Source of the DNA: Paenibacillaceae bacterium GAS479
GTDB taxonomy: Bacteria > Bacillota > Bacilli > Paenibacillales > Paenibacillaceae
Direction: 5' to 3'
Length of the DNA: 64,000 nt
Assembly (NCBI GenBank): GCA_900105225.1
Contig: LT629764.1
Coordinates: 2,807,501-2,871,500 of the forward strand
The notes under the pieces were generated by a model that saw nothing but the letters and a program-made list of their open reading frames with translations, was not told where the DNA came from and made no database searches. The translations under genes were made by a program, and so were the position numbers. Shown one piece after another: positions 20,350 to 28,462 of this stretch. Positions within the stretch are counted from its first letter, which is position 1. Each line of letters starts with the position of its first letter.

Positions 20350-20388
20350 AAAAAGCAGTCTTGCGAATGCGCAAGACTGCTTTTTTTT
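20350..20388 (+). terminator. Terminator of the sulfatase gene
   Basis: AAAAGCAGTCTTGCG and CGCAAGACTGCTTTT form a 15-bp perfect stem around AATG, followed by a T-run. Confidence 0.93.
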
Positions 20389-20459
20389 GGCTTTACTTCG
20401 ATGCGTGTGCCAGAATCTCTAAAGCCATTTCAACTGCTTTCTTTCCCTGCAAGCTGTGC

Positions 20460-20720
20460 CCCCATATTAAAATTTAAGCTTCAAATAATTTTTGTAAGTA
20501 GTCGCTCAATGTCATAGTTTGGTGAATTTTGTTTAAATATCTAATGAGATCGAGCTCGTATAACTGTCTGATTATGTTGTTTAAAGTTATATCAGAAAAA
20601 TTGGAATATTGTTCTAATGATGGGTTATTTAATAGAGGAAAAGTGTGTGGAATTAGTGGATAATCGTCCTAAAAGATATAGAATAAGAGATGAATTTTTA
20701 GATCAGATCCTACACTAGAT
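20460..20720 (+). pseudogene. AT-rich remnant, possibly of a winged-helix regulator
   Basis: This stretch is clearly more AT-rich than its neighbours. One short frame (ATG near 20620 to TAG near 20717) reads MMGYLIEEKCVELVDNRPKR then YRIRDEFLDQILH. That resembles the wing and last helix of PadR/MarR-type regulators (GLI-x-RPKRYRIT-DE). There is no start, ribosome binding site or full helix-turn-helix upstream, so it looks like the tail of a decayed gene. The family assignment is weak. Confidence 0.3.
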
Positions 20721-20772
20721 AGAAGAATTAGTGACATGGCTGACAAGCCGTTAAAGGCTCTCAGATCAATCG

Positions 20773-20802
20773 AAAAAGGCTCCCAATCGGGGGCCTTTTA
20801 TT
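20773..20802 (+). terminator. Terminator-like hairpin in the gene-poor region
   Basis: AAAAAGGCTCCC and GGGGGCCTTTTA pair around AATC. Confidence 0.7.
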
Positions 20803-20832
20803 ATATGCTGCGAAGCTAATAGTTTTTACCGA

Positions 20833-20979
20833 CTAAAATAATAGCTTGGAAAAGGTTACTCCGTGCACTTCGCTGGTGGCATTTCAACGAATGCATCAGG
20901 CACGGTCAGATTGTCAGAAGAGTACAGGGATGTCGACTGGTCCTTTATCATTCCGCAGACTGGTACGAATGGCGTTATT
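20833..20979 (+). pseudogene. Short C-terminal coding remnant, unrecognised
   Basis: After an upstream stop, a frame reads GKGYSVHFAGGISTNASGTV and continues RLSEEYRDVDWSFIIPQTGT to NGVIPK and a stop. The composition is protein-like (even hydrophobic/polar pattern, no frame breaks), but there is no start or ribosome binding site. The family is not recognised. From here to 21100 nothing else is visible. Confidence 0.3.
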
Positions 20980-21126
20980 CCGAAGTAAAAGAGGTGGGGT
21001 TATAGTTGCAGTCGTAGCAAGCCCTGTATGAAACACCTGACAGCTTGAGTCACTAACTACTTATGGGTAGAATAAATATCATCAGCAAGGATGATATTTT
21101 GATTGGCTTTTGAAGGAGGAATACCC

Positions 21127-21504
21127 ATGAACTTAGCTTTAATGGACTCGACATTTGCCATCGTCAAGCTCCCCTCGAATGCGGAAGTACCGTCCTGGGC
21201 GGATCAAGGCGAGTTTTACTCCATCACCCGTACAAGTGAAGAACTTTCCATCGTCTGTTCGACATCAGTAATACCGAATAACACCGAGGGTGAGATCGAG
21301 CAGGATTGGAAATGCATCAAGGTAGAAGGAGTACTGGACTTCGGATTGACCGGCATTCTTGCCTCTCTGGCCAACCCTTTGGCTGAGCAAGAGATTAGCA
21401 TTTTTGCGATTTCAACGTTTAATACTGACTATTTGCTAATTAAGCAGCATTCCATCGATAAAGCTAAAGCAGCACTGGAAAAAGCCGGTCATCAATTTAT
21501 TTAA
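21127..21504 (+). CDS. ACT-domain protein (CASTOR/ACT_7-like)
   Basis: 125 residues from the ATG at 21127, chosen because GAAGGAGGAATACCC lies directly upstream; the frame runs 8 codons further. Two small ACT-like halves are visible. The second, KVEGVLDFGLTGILASLANP followed by LAEQEISIFAISTFNTDYLL, is the standard motif of this family and would form an amino-acid-sensing fold. No catalytic residues are apparent. Proteins of this group are usually single-domain and of unknown role, possibly allosteric amino-acid sensors. It is a single-gene unit closed by a hairpin. Confidence 0.85.
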   Translation: MNLALMDSTFAIVKLPSNAEVPSWADQGEFYSITRTSEELSIVCSTSVIPNNTEGEIEQDWKCIKVEGVLDFGLTGILASLANPLAEQEISIFAISTFNTDYLLIKQHSIDKAKAALEKAGHQFI

Positions 21505-21510
21505 AAAACA

Positions 21511-21541
21511 CGCCCCGTCTGCGATCAAAGCAGGCGGGGCG
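21511..21541. terminator. Hairpin after the ACT gene, possibly shared with the convergent YceI gene
   Basis: CGCCCCGTCTGC and GCAGGCGGGGCG form a 12-bp stem with one wobble. The T-run is weak on the plus side; TTTTTTAA follows on the minus side. Confidence 0.65.
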
Positions 21542-21598
21542 CTTCTATACATTTGTTAACCCTTGTTATATGTGCGTCAAAGCTATGTTATGGGTCCA

Positions 21599-22339
21599 TC
21601 AAGCTTTGTCCAACACCAGCTCGAGCCGTACACCGACGTCATTCTCTGTTTCCATCACGACGTTATGCGGGTTTTCCATGCCGAAGTCAGCGAAGGTGAC
21701 GGTCGTCGTTGCCGACAGCTTTAGCTGCCCGTTCTCGTACACGGCTTTGCTGGCAAACACAACTTCTTTCTCGACGCCGCGGACAGTAAGAGTGCCCGTC
21801 ATGTTGAAATCGTAAGCCGATCCTTCCGTCCACTCGGACGGCAGGCCTTCGAAGGAAGCGGCGGTGAACGTCGCTTGCGGGAACTGAGCTATATCAAGAA
21901 AGTCCGTGCCTCCAATATGTCCATCCCGCTGCGAGTTGCCGGAGTCGATAGAAGCCATCTCGATCGTGCCGGACGCCTTCGTTTGCGACAGATCATCCAC
22001 ATTTAACGTCCAGCTCCCGCTGACCGCCTCGTCGACAAAGTTGACCGTCTCCCGCGAGGTTGTCACGGAGAAGTATACTTTAGCCGCATCGGCGATGCTC
22101 CATTCTCCGTTCAGTTGCTCTCCGCTCGCCGCTGTTCCCGTCCCAGAGTCAAACGTTCCGGCCGTTCCGCCGCCGCCTGCTTCCTGAGTTGAGTTCGCTG
22201 CATTATTGCTGGCCGAGATGACGCCTTCCACTTCTACGTTGTTGCCCAGATAATTATTTGTCAGCGCATAAGCGCCTCCGCCAAGCACAACGACGGCAGT
22301 AATGCCGGTCGCGAGCCATATTTTCGCTTTTTTATGCAC
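21599..22339 (-). CDS. YceI-family lipocalin-like protein, membrane anchored or secreted
   Basis: 246 residues. The N-terminus has an uncleaved-looking signal anchor (KIWLATGITAVVVLGGGAYA), then a Gly/Thr/Ser-rich linker of about 40 residues. The YceI beta-barrel begins with GEWSIADAAKVYFSVTTSRE. Family marks are VSGSWTLNVDDLSQTKASGT, HIGGTDFLDIAQFPQATFTA (the R/H-D-x-H-L-x-S-x-D-F-L-D-x-x-x-Y-P segment in modified form) and NMTGTLTVRGVEKEVVF. These domains bind isoprenoid or other lipids. It is divergent from a two-component system, with under 200 bp between, so joint regulation is possible. Confidence 0.88.
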   Translation of the reverse strand: MHKKAKIWLATGITAVVVLGGGAYALTNNYLGNNVEVEGVISASNNAANSTQEAGGGGTAGTFDSGTGTAASGEQLNGEWSIADAAKVYFSVTTSRETVNFVDEAVSGSWTLNVDDLSQTKASGTIEMASIDSGNSQRDGHIGGTDFLDIAQFPQATFTAASFEGLPSEWTEGSAYDFNMTGTLTVRGVEKEVVFASKAVYENGQLKLSATTTVTFADFGMENPHNVVMETENDVGVRLELVLDKA

Positions 22340-22529
22340 AGTGTTTTCCTCCTGATTCGTTCAACTTTTTCTGTATAAAGTGAGAGTGCTTGCCATTACC
22401 TTACCAGTCCAATATGTCGGGAAGATGTCAGGTGGAAATAAAGTTTTAATATTCAACAATTCACTTGCGGGGAGCTTTCACCTATGTAAAAGTAGCAGTA
22501 CGAACATTGCAAGGAGGGGGCCAGGCGTC

Positions 22530-23213
22530 ATGAAAACGATTCTGATCGTGGAGGACGAGGAAGCCATCGCCCGCGTTCTGGCGGCTTATCTAAAAAAGGC
22601 CGGCTTCGGGGTCGACCGTGCGGCAGACGGGGAAGAGGCGATGCAGCAATTTGAAGCGGGGGACTACTCGCTGGTGTTGCTGGACATTACGCTGCCCGGC
22701 ATAGACGGCTGGGAGCTGCTGAAGTTTATTCGGGCGAAGAGTGCATGCCCGGTCATTATGCTGACTGCCCGTGATCGACTTCAGGACCGACTCGGCGGTT
22801 TAAATGGCGGTGCGGATGATTATATGACAAAACCGTTTGTGCCGGAGGAGGTTGTCGCCCGCATTGGGGCGGTACTGCGCAGGCGGCCGCACTGGACGGA
22901 CGGGGAGAGCAGGCGCTATTACGGCAATCTGCTGCTCGATTATGCGTCCCGTACCGTGTACTTGAACGCAGCCGAAGTGTCTTTGACGCCGCGGGACTTG
23001 TCGCTGCTGCTCTTCCTCGCAGAGAATCCGAACCGCATTTTCACGCGGGAGCAACTGATTGAGCAAGTATGGGGTATGGATTATGACGGAAGCGACCGTG
23101 CGGTCGATCTGTCGATCAAACGATTGCGCCAGTCGCTTTCGCACTGGCCGGCGGATGCGGGCGAGATTCGCACGCTCAGAGGAACGGGGTATCAATTTTG
23201 GATCGGAGAGTAA
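22530..23213 (+). CDS. OmpR-family response regulator
   Basis: 227 residues from the ATG at 22530, which follows AAGGAGGGGGCCAGGCGTC; the frame extends upstream with no start signal. The receiver domain (residues 1-115) has the acidic pair in ILIVEDEEAIARVL, phospho-acceptor Asp in LVLLDITLPGIDGWELL, Thr in PVIMLTARD and Lys in YMTKPFVPEE. The C-terminal winged helix (VSLTPRDLSLLLFLAENPNR to IRTLRGTGYQFWIG) is of PhoB type. It overlaps its kinase gene by 16 bp, so the two are a matched pair. The regulated genes are unknown; the divergent YceI gene is a candidate. Confidence 0.95.
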   Translation: MKTILIVEDEEAIARVLAAYLKKAGFGVDRAADGEEAMQQFEAGDYSLVLLDITLPGIDGWELLKFIRAKSACPVIMLTARDRLQDRLGGLNGGADDYMTKPFVPEEVVARIGAVLRRRPHWTDGESRRYYGNLLLDYASRTVYLNAAEVSLTPRDLSLLLFLAENPNRIFTREQLIEQVWGMDYDGSDRAVDLSIKRLRQSLSHWPADAGEIRTLRGTGYQFWIGE

Positions 23214-24619
23214 AAAGAAACAAGCAGACGTCCATGCTGTCATATTGGACGCTCCGCTACGTTGCTGTATTGTGCGTCGGTTTCGGGATCATAGCCTTCA
23301 GCTCCTTGTATTTGATCAGGGAAACGGCTACCGACAATCGTCTTAAGACGGCGGGGCTGCTTGGGCAAGAAATTGCCGATCGCGTCGCGGCCGAAGACGG
23401 ACGGCCTGTCATTCCGGCGCATATGAACAAGCTGCTCGATAACCGCCTGGAATACTTTAATTTTGCTGGTGAGATATGTATCCTCATTACGGACCGGGAC
23501 GGGAAGCTTCTATACTCGATGCCGGACACCAGCGAGCAGTCCATGAAGGAACGAATGACCGCAGATCTGAAGCAATCGAGTATTCCCAGTGAAAAAGCGG
23601 TCATAACGCCGGTTATCAGCGGCATGGACACGATCGGCCAGGTGACGCTGCTAATGTCCAAAAACTCGCTGGCTGCTAGCTCCTATGAGCTGGAGATGCT
23701 CATCGTCATGCTGGTCACCCTCGTTCTCTCGGGCTGGCTCACCATCTATCTGCTGTCGCGCAAGCTGTCGCTGCCAATCCGGCGAGTGGCGGAAGGTGCA
23801 CGACTCATTCGCGCCGGACAGTACGACGTTCAGCTTGACGTAGTAACGCGTGAACGGGAAATTCAGGAGCTAGTTGATTCCTTCAAGGAAATGGCCGGCA
23901 GGCTAAAACAGCTGGAGGAATGGCGAGCGCTCTCGCTCGGCGGCGTGACCCATGAGCTTAGGACCCCTGTCACTTCGATCAAGGGGCTGTTGATGGCCGT
24001 GCGGGATGGGGTGGTTTCGGAGGAGGAGGCGCAGGAGTTTGTAGACATCGCCGTCCAAGAGACCGGTCGCCTGGAGCGCATGGTGTCTGATCTGCTTGAT
24101 TACAATGCGCTGTCGGCCGGCAGTGTAGAGATCGTTGGCGCGACTGTGGAGCTGCGCGCGCTTATATCGGAAATCGTTTATCAATGGGAATTGACGAACA
24201 AACAGCCGAACGCCGATATAGCTCTGGATCTACCCGACTTGGCCGTCTATGCCGTGGGAGATTCGCTGCGCATCCAGCAAATTGTGGTCAACCTGCTGAA
24301 TAATGCACAGCAGGCTGCGCACCCGGGACGCCCGTCTGCCATTCGCGTGCGCGTAGCCGAGGCTGGAGACCACGCTTTTGTCGAGGTGACGGACAACGGA
24401 ATCGGTATCGACCAGGAAGACGGGCCACATATTTTTGAACGGTTTTATCGGGGGGAGAAAAAGAGACTACGGACTCGCGGCCTTGGCCTCGGCTTGACCT
24501 ATAGCCGCTTGCTGGCTCGTGCACAGGGAGGAGAGCTGTCGCTGCAAGCTAGTTCTTCCGATGGTTCCATTTTCGTTCTGGATCTTCCGGCTCGCTCCGA
24601 GTTGCGCCAAAATACATGA
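23198..24619 (+). CDS. Sensor histidine kinase, partner of the preceding response regulator
   Basis: 473 residues with a TTG start (23198) that overlaps the regulator stop; GGAACGGGG lies upstream. There are two membrane helices, near residues 16-36 (YVAVLCVGFGIIAFSSLYLI) and 166-190 (MLIVMLVTLVLSGWLTIYLL), enclosing a sensor of about 130 residues. HAMP follows (SLPIRRVAEGARLIRAGQYD). The H-box is SLGGVTHELRTPVTSIKGLL, and the ATPase has VNLLNNAQQAAH (N-box), VTDNGIGID (G1) and TRGLGLGLTYSRLLARAQGG (G2). The stimulus is unknown. Confidence 0.93.
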   Translation: MDRRVKRNKQTSMLSYWTLRYVAVLCVGFGIIAFSSLYLIRETATDNRLKTAGLLGQEIADRVAAEDGRPVIPAHMNKLLDNRLEYFNFAGEICILITDRDGKLLYSMPDTSEQSMKERMTADLKQSSIPSEKAVITPVISGMDTIGQVTLLMSKNSLAASSYELEMLIVMLVTLVLSGWLTIYLLSRKLSLPIRRVAEGARLIRAGQYDVQLDVVTREREIQELVDSFKEMAGRLKQLEEWRALSLGGVTHELRTPVTSIKGLLMAVRDGVVSEEEAQEFVDIAVQETGRLERMVSDLLDYNALSAGSVEIVGATVELRALISEIVYQWELTNKQPNADIALDLPDLAVYAVGDSLRIQQIVVNLLNNAQQAAHPGRPSAIRVRVAEAGDHAFVEVTDNGIGIDQEDGPHIFERFYRGEKKRLRTRGLGLGLTYSRLLARAQGGELSLQASSSDGSIFVLDLPARSELRQNT

Positions 24620-24661
24620 AGAAGACCGAAAGGCTGAATGCCTAATTCGGTCTTCTTTTTT
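24619..24661 (+). terminator. Terminator of the two-component operon
   Basis: AAGAAGACCGAA and TTCGGTCTTCTT form a perfect 12-bp stem beginning at the stop codon, followed by six T. Confidence 0.9.
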
Positions 24662-24713
24662 AGCTATTCTCCCCTTATGTATTTATTGTGGTTTAATGCT
24701 CAAAAATGACATA

Positions 24714-24743
24714 TTTACTAACAATAAGCATTTTAACTATACT
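24714..24743 (+). promoter_or_regulatory. Promoter of the AT-rich ABC exporter
   Basis: TTTACT (24714-24719) and TATACT (24738-24743) are spaced by 18 bp and lie about 50 nt before the start codon. Confidence 0.6.
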
Positions 24744-24795
24744 AATAAATGATTGCGCTTCCTAGGGAACGATGAATAGATAAAAGAGGTGTGAC

Positions 24796-26586
24796 ATGAG
24801 CAGAAAAAGTTCTTTTATTCGATTGTTAAAGTATATGAGCAGATATAAGCTATTATATGCTTGTCTGATGATTACAATGGTGATAGGTGTTGCTCTAGAA
24901 CTATCTGTCGCGTGGTTTTTGTCGCTTATAACCAATGCAGCTGTAAATGGAGAAGTAGAGGCTTGGTCTAAATTGATTTGGATAGCTGTTGGAATTTTAT
25001 TTTTTGTGACTTCGAACTCATATCTAGATACATATTTCAAACAAAAAGCATCCTTACAGGTGAGAAATGACATTAGAATAGATACATTAGATCATGCCTT
25101 AAGATTACCTCAATCTTATTATGATAAGAATCATTCAGGTGAATTGTTAGCTCGTTTCACAAGTGATAATCAAGCCGTGGGAGAAGCAAGTGGAAACATT
25201 ATAATGGGTCTTCTTAAAAACCCTTTGCTAGCACTTTGTGCATTTATTTATTTATTAAACATTAACTGGCCACTCGCCTTGATTTCAATTTCAATAGGAC
25301 CGCTCATGATAGTGGTAGGGAAACTATTCGGTGAAGCGATGCGCAAGAAGAGTATTATTTTGCAAGAAGAAATGGGAACGGCGACCTCATTTTTGCAAGA
25401 TGTATTGGGCGCCAGTGTATTATATAAAATTTTTGGTCTAGAGAAGAAAATCTCGATGCAATATCAACAGTACAGTACAAAGATATCTGAAATCGAGCGG
25501 AGTCAGGGTAAAGTTCAAGGAAGTGCAAATGCTATCTCAGGAAGTATTGCGATTCTCAGCTTTATTATTGCAATCCTAACTGCTGGTTTCTTTGTTGCAA
25601 AAGGGAACTTGGAAGTAGGGGCTATGCTCGCATTTATTCAACTTATGAACTATCTTGTCCAGCCGTTTTCGCAACTACCCGCTCTTTGGTCAAATATGCA
25701 GCAAGCATTAGCTGGTGCTGAGCGGATCTTTCAGATCATTGATGCGCCTAAGGAATATGAAAAACTTCCCGATCAGGGTTGTGCAAAGTTTTTCAGGTAT
25801 TTAACTGTATCTAATGTTGGATTCTCATATTCAAATTCTAGGGAAGATTTAGTACTTAGTGACGTTTGCTTTCATGTAAAGGCGGGTCAGACGATAGCCA
25901 TTGTAGGTGGTAGTGGAGGAGGGAAGTCCACCTTATTTAAATTATTGCTTGGGCTGTATTCTCCGACAAGTGGACGGATTGAAATTGATAATAGAAGTGG
26001 AGAATCAATGGGCCTTAGGGAATATCGAGACTATTTCTCGCTTGTTCCTCAAGAGACTATTCTTTTCACAGGAACGATTAGAGATAATATTTTGGATGGT
26101 AACTTGGAGGCAGACGAGGCAAGTATTATTGCAGCAGCAAAAAAAGCAAATGCTTACGATTTTATTATGAAATTAAGTGAAGGCTTTGATACAGCAATTG
26201 GGGAGCGTGGTAGTAGGCTGTCAGGTGGACAAAAACAAAGGATTGCCATTGCCAGAGCCATTTTACGAGATGCCCCAATATTGCTTTTAGACGAGGCAAC
26301 GGCAGCTTTAGATAATGAGTCCGAGAAGATAGTACAGGATGCTTTAACAAAACTAATGGTAGGAAAAACAACGCTAGTTATTGCACACCGTCTTACTACG
26401 GTTAAAAATGCAGATTTGATTTTAGTTATGGAAAACGGGAGTCTTGTTGAACAAGGTACGCATGATGAGTTGCTTCTAGCTGGTGGTCGATATCATTCTC
26501 TGTACTATACACAATTAGAGGAAAATGAAGATGCTGAAAATATTATGGAACCGAGTACATATATAGATGCTGCTTTATCAAAATAA
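24796..26586 (+). CDS. ABC exporter half-transporter (homodimeric type), AT-rich
   Basis: 596 residues; AAAAGAGGTGTGAC precedes the ATG. The six-helix membrane domain starts YKLLYACLMITMVIGVALEL. The ATPase is fully canonical: Walker A GGSGGGKSTLFKLLLGLY, Q-loop LVPQETILFTGTIRDNI, signature RLSGGQKQRIAIARAI, Walker B ILLLDEATAALD, H-loop LVIAHRLTTVKNAD. The protein suggests multidrug or peptide export. The DNA (24.66-26.59 kb) uses AT-rich codons unlike the GC-rich genes on both sides, which suggests acquisition from another firmicute. It has its own promoter and ends at a dispersed hairpin repeat. No leader-peptide or peptidase domain is present, so it is not a bacteriocin-processing transporter. 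Confidence 0.93.
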   Translation: MSRKSSFIRLLKYMSRYKLLYACLMITMVIGVALELSVAWFLSLITNAAVNGEVEAWSKLIWIAVGILFFVTSNSYLDTYFKQKASLQVRNDIRIDTLDHALRLPQSYYDKNHSGELLARFTSDNQAVGEASGNIIMGLLKNPLLALCAFIYLLNINWPLALISISIGPLMIVVGKLFGEAMRKKSIILQEEMGTATSFLQDVLGASVLYKIFGLEKKISMQYQQYSTKISEIERSQGKVQGSANAISGSIAILSFIIAILTAGFFVAKGNLEVGAMLAFIQLMNYLVQPFSQLPALWSNMQQALAGAERIFQIIDAPKEYEKLPDQGCAKFFRYLTVSNVGFSYSNSREDLVLSDVCFHVKAGQTIAIVGGSGGGKSTLFKLLLGLYSPTSGRIEIDNRSGESMGLREYRDYFSLVPQETILFTGTIRDNILDGNLEADEASIIAAAKKANAYDFIMKLSEGFDTAIGERGSRLSGGQKQRIAIARAILRDAPILLLDEATAALDNESEKIVQDALTKLMVGKTTLVIAHRLTTVKNADLILVMENGSLVEQGTHDELLLAGGRYHSLYYTQLEENEDAENIMEPSTYIDAALSK

Positions 26587-26587
26587 T

Positions 26588-26645
26588 AAAAAGGGGCTAT
26601 CCCAGAAGTCATCCTTAGATGACTTGGGGGGCAGCCCCTTTTTGG
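26588..26645. repeat. Dispersed hairpin repeat, copy 1 (also a terminator)
   Basis: The outer arms AAAAAGGGGCT and AGCCCCTTTTT and the inner arms AAGTCATC and GATGACTT are both perfect. The same plan, with the core GATGACTT(A)GGG then GGCCCC or AGCCCC, recurs at 30757 and 59355. The A and T runs at its ends make it a bidirectional terminator here. Confidence 0.85.
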
Positions 26646-26672
26646 ACTATGCTATCGCGCTGAGAGTTAGGT

Positions 26673-27254
26673 TCAGGTTAGCTGTGCTTCAATTAACACC
26701 ATCGCCGCGTTATAAAAGTTATTACTGTCGAATGCTGGCTTTCGGATATAAGCATCCACGATAGCGCCACCGTACAGCATTTCCAGTTGTGCAGCTAAAG
26801 CTTCAGGATTCCTGGCATTAGCTTGGCGGGCAATTTGCGCGACTTCACCTTCGTGATCTACTCGGCATTGCAAAGCGGTCTGGTGTCCGGGATGCGCAGC
26901 ATCGGGGAACTCAAGCAGCGTATTCGTGAAGGGACATCCGCGAAAACTAGGTTGCTTTATGCTTTCTGACAGCACCTGAGCGAGATGGTGCAACTGCTTA
27001 ACCGGCTCATCCGGGTATAGCTTTTTTGCTTCCTCAATCACGGAGAGGCTGCGAAGTTGCCGTTTCTCCAGAAAAGCAACGACTAGATCATCCTTTGTTG
27101 CGAAATTACGGTAAAAGCTAGCTTTGGCAACCTCGGACTCGGCAATAATTCGATCTATTCCTACAGCGCGTATACCCTCTGAATAGAACAATTCGGAGGC
27201 TACACCTAAAATACGCTCTTTGGCGGATTCTTTTTTAATATTAACCCTCCTCAT
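26673..27254 (-). CDS. TetR/AcrR-family repressor, divergent from an azoreductase
   Basis: 193 residues. The helix-turn-helix is at the N-terminus: AKERILGVASELFYSEGIRA, then VGIDRIIAESEVAKASFYRN and FATKDDLVVAFLEKR. The C-terminal ligand domain (FRGCPFTNTLLEFPDAAHPG) matches the YxaF/LmrA-like TetR group. The start is odd: the only ATG overlaps GAGGAGGG, which would be the ribosome binding site, and the codon at proper spacing is ATT (see findings). It very probably represses the divergent azoreductase and itself through the two near-identical operators at 27282-27336. Confidence 0.9.
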   Translation of the reverse strand: MRRVNIKKESAKERILGVASELFYSEGIRAVGIDRIIAESEVAKASFYRNFATKDDLVVAFLEKRQLRSLSVIEEAKKLYPDEPVKQLHHLAQVLSESIKQPSFRGCPFTNTLLEFPDAAHPGHQTALQCRVDHEGEVAQIARQANARNPEALAAQLEMLYGGAIVDAYIRKPAFDSNNFYNAAMVLIEAQLT

Positions 27255-27273
27255 TAAGATGGATAAATTCTAA

Positions 27274-27336
27274 TTGACATGAGACAGATCTGTCTGTATC
27301 ATCTGACTATAGATGGAACAGACCTGTCTCTATCAT
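27274..27336 (+). promoter_or_regulatory. azoR promoter with two TetR-type operators
   Basis: TTGACA (27274-27279) and TATCAT (27297-27302) have a 17-bp spacer that is filled by AGACAGATCTGTCTG, which contains the palindrome GACAGATCTGTC. A second near copy, AACAGACCTGTCTCTATCAT, ends at 27336, 34 bp further on. Repressor bound at the first would block RNA polymerase directly. Confidence 0.8.
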
Positions 27337-27413
27337 TTTATGAAGAGCCTAGATGACTGTCAAATTAATTATGGTCCAAACATTAATTATGATCCAAAGG
27401 GAGGATTCTTTTT

Positions 27414-28064
27414 ATGACAACATTGCTTTATGTAACGGCTCATCCGTTCGACACGGATACCAACAGCCTTACGGTCAGCAGTCAATTTATTAAAACTTAT
27501 CGCGAGGCCAATCCCAACGATACGATCGTCCATCTAGACTTGTATAGAGCGGATATTCCGCAAATTGATGCCGATCTTCTCAAACGCTGGGGACAACCGC
27601 CAAGTGGTCCGTCTTTTGACGAACTGAACTCCGAGGCCAAGGCGAAAGCCGTTCGCATGAGAGAACTGGTCGAACAATTCGTCTCAGCAGATAAAGTTGT
27701 AATCGCAAATCCGGTGTGGAATTTCTTGTTCCCGCCAGTGTTGAAAGCTTACCTTGATGCGATTGTTGTGCCGGGTATGACGTTTAAGCAGGCCGATAAC
27801 GGTCTTAGAGGATTAGGTGGTTTAGTAGGCACAGCATCTGGCAAAAAGGTAGTTCACATTCAAGCTTCAGGAACCGTTTTGTCACATGGCCACTATCAAC
27901 AATTGAATTTCAGCGACAGTTACTTGAGAGCGGTAATGCAACTTCTTGGCATTGAAGATTTCCAGAGCATCTATGTGGAAGGTGTCGTGGAGCATAAGGA
28001 TCAAGCACAGGAAATTAAGGACAAAGCCGCACAGCAAGCAATTGAGATGGCGAAAAGATTTTAA
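27414..28064 (+). CDS. azoR: FMN-dependent NADH-azoreductase
   Basis: 216 residues; GGGAGGATTC lies upstream of the ATG. This is a flavodoxin-like fold of the AzoR group: TTLLYVTAHPFDTDTNSLTV at the N-terminus (FMN phosphate loop), ADKVVIANPVWNFLFPPVLK followed by AYLDAIVVPGMTFKQ, and KKVVHIQASGTVL then HGHYQQLNFSDSYLRAVMQL. These enzymes reduce quinones and azo compounds with NADH and protect against electrophiles. The gene is alone and controlled by the divergent TetR-type regulator, the arrangement typical of quinone or azo-dye-inducible systems. Evidence for the family is strong; the inducer is inferred. Confidence 0.93.
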   Translation: MTTLLYVTAHPFDTDTNSLTVSSQFIKTYREANPNDTIVHLDLYRADIPQIDADLLKRWGQPPSGPSFDELNSEAKAKAVRMRELVEQFVSADKVVIANPVWNFLFPPVLKAYLDAIVVPGMTFKQADNGLRGLGGLVGTASGKKVVHIQASGTVLSHGHYQQLNFSDSYLRAVMQLLGIEDFQSIYVEGVVEHKDQAQEIKDKAAQQAIEMAKRF

Positions 28065-28140
28065 CCCCTCGTTACGAGCAGCTTGGTGAGCCGCAACATA
28101 GATGACAGGTAGTGGTAACCTTCACGGGGGAAGGGGAATA

Positions 28141-28179
28141 AAAACGGACAGCCGCAGATTAATCGCAGCTGTCCATTTT
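28141..28179 (+). terminator. Terminator of azoR
   Basis: AAAACGGACAGC and GCTGTCCATTTT pair, with GC-rich inner bases. Confidence 0.8.
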
Positions 28180-28209
28180 CAATTCCAAGGAATCTTCGGT
28201 TAACAACTG

Positions 28210-28398
28210 TCAGAGCAGATAGGTATAAATGTATGTTCTACCGCACATATTGCGCATGTCGGCGTCGTAGACTCGAATCCGCAGCAAGTCGCTCACAGTT
28301 ATCGATTGAAGGTATTCATTGAGTTCCGACTGGCGCTGGAACACCAGCTCCTGCAATTGCTCTTCGCCGCCGTTGTAACGCAAGGTCCAGGTGGACAT
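28210..28398 (-). CDS. Small conserved-looking protein of unknown function
   Basis: 62 residues from the ATG at 28398, which follows TGGAGGATGCCTATC. The sequence starts STWTLRYNGGEEQLQELVFQ and ends ADMRNMCGRTYIYTYLL, with two cysteine-free helical stretches and no signal peptide. It is not recognised. The good ribosome binding site and protein-like composition support a real gene. It lies downstream of the minus-strand phosphotransferase by 64 nt and may be co-transcribed with it. Confidence 0.6.
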   Translation of the reverse strand: MSTWTLRYNGGEEQLQELVFQRQSELNEYLQSITVSDLLRIRVYDADMRNMCGRTYIYTYLL

Positions 28399-28462
28399 GA
28401 TAGGCATCCTCCATAAGGCAAATTCAGATAGAATTTAGTCTTTCCGTTTCACGGACGGTTAA

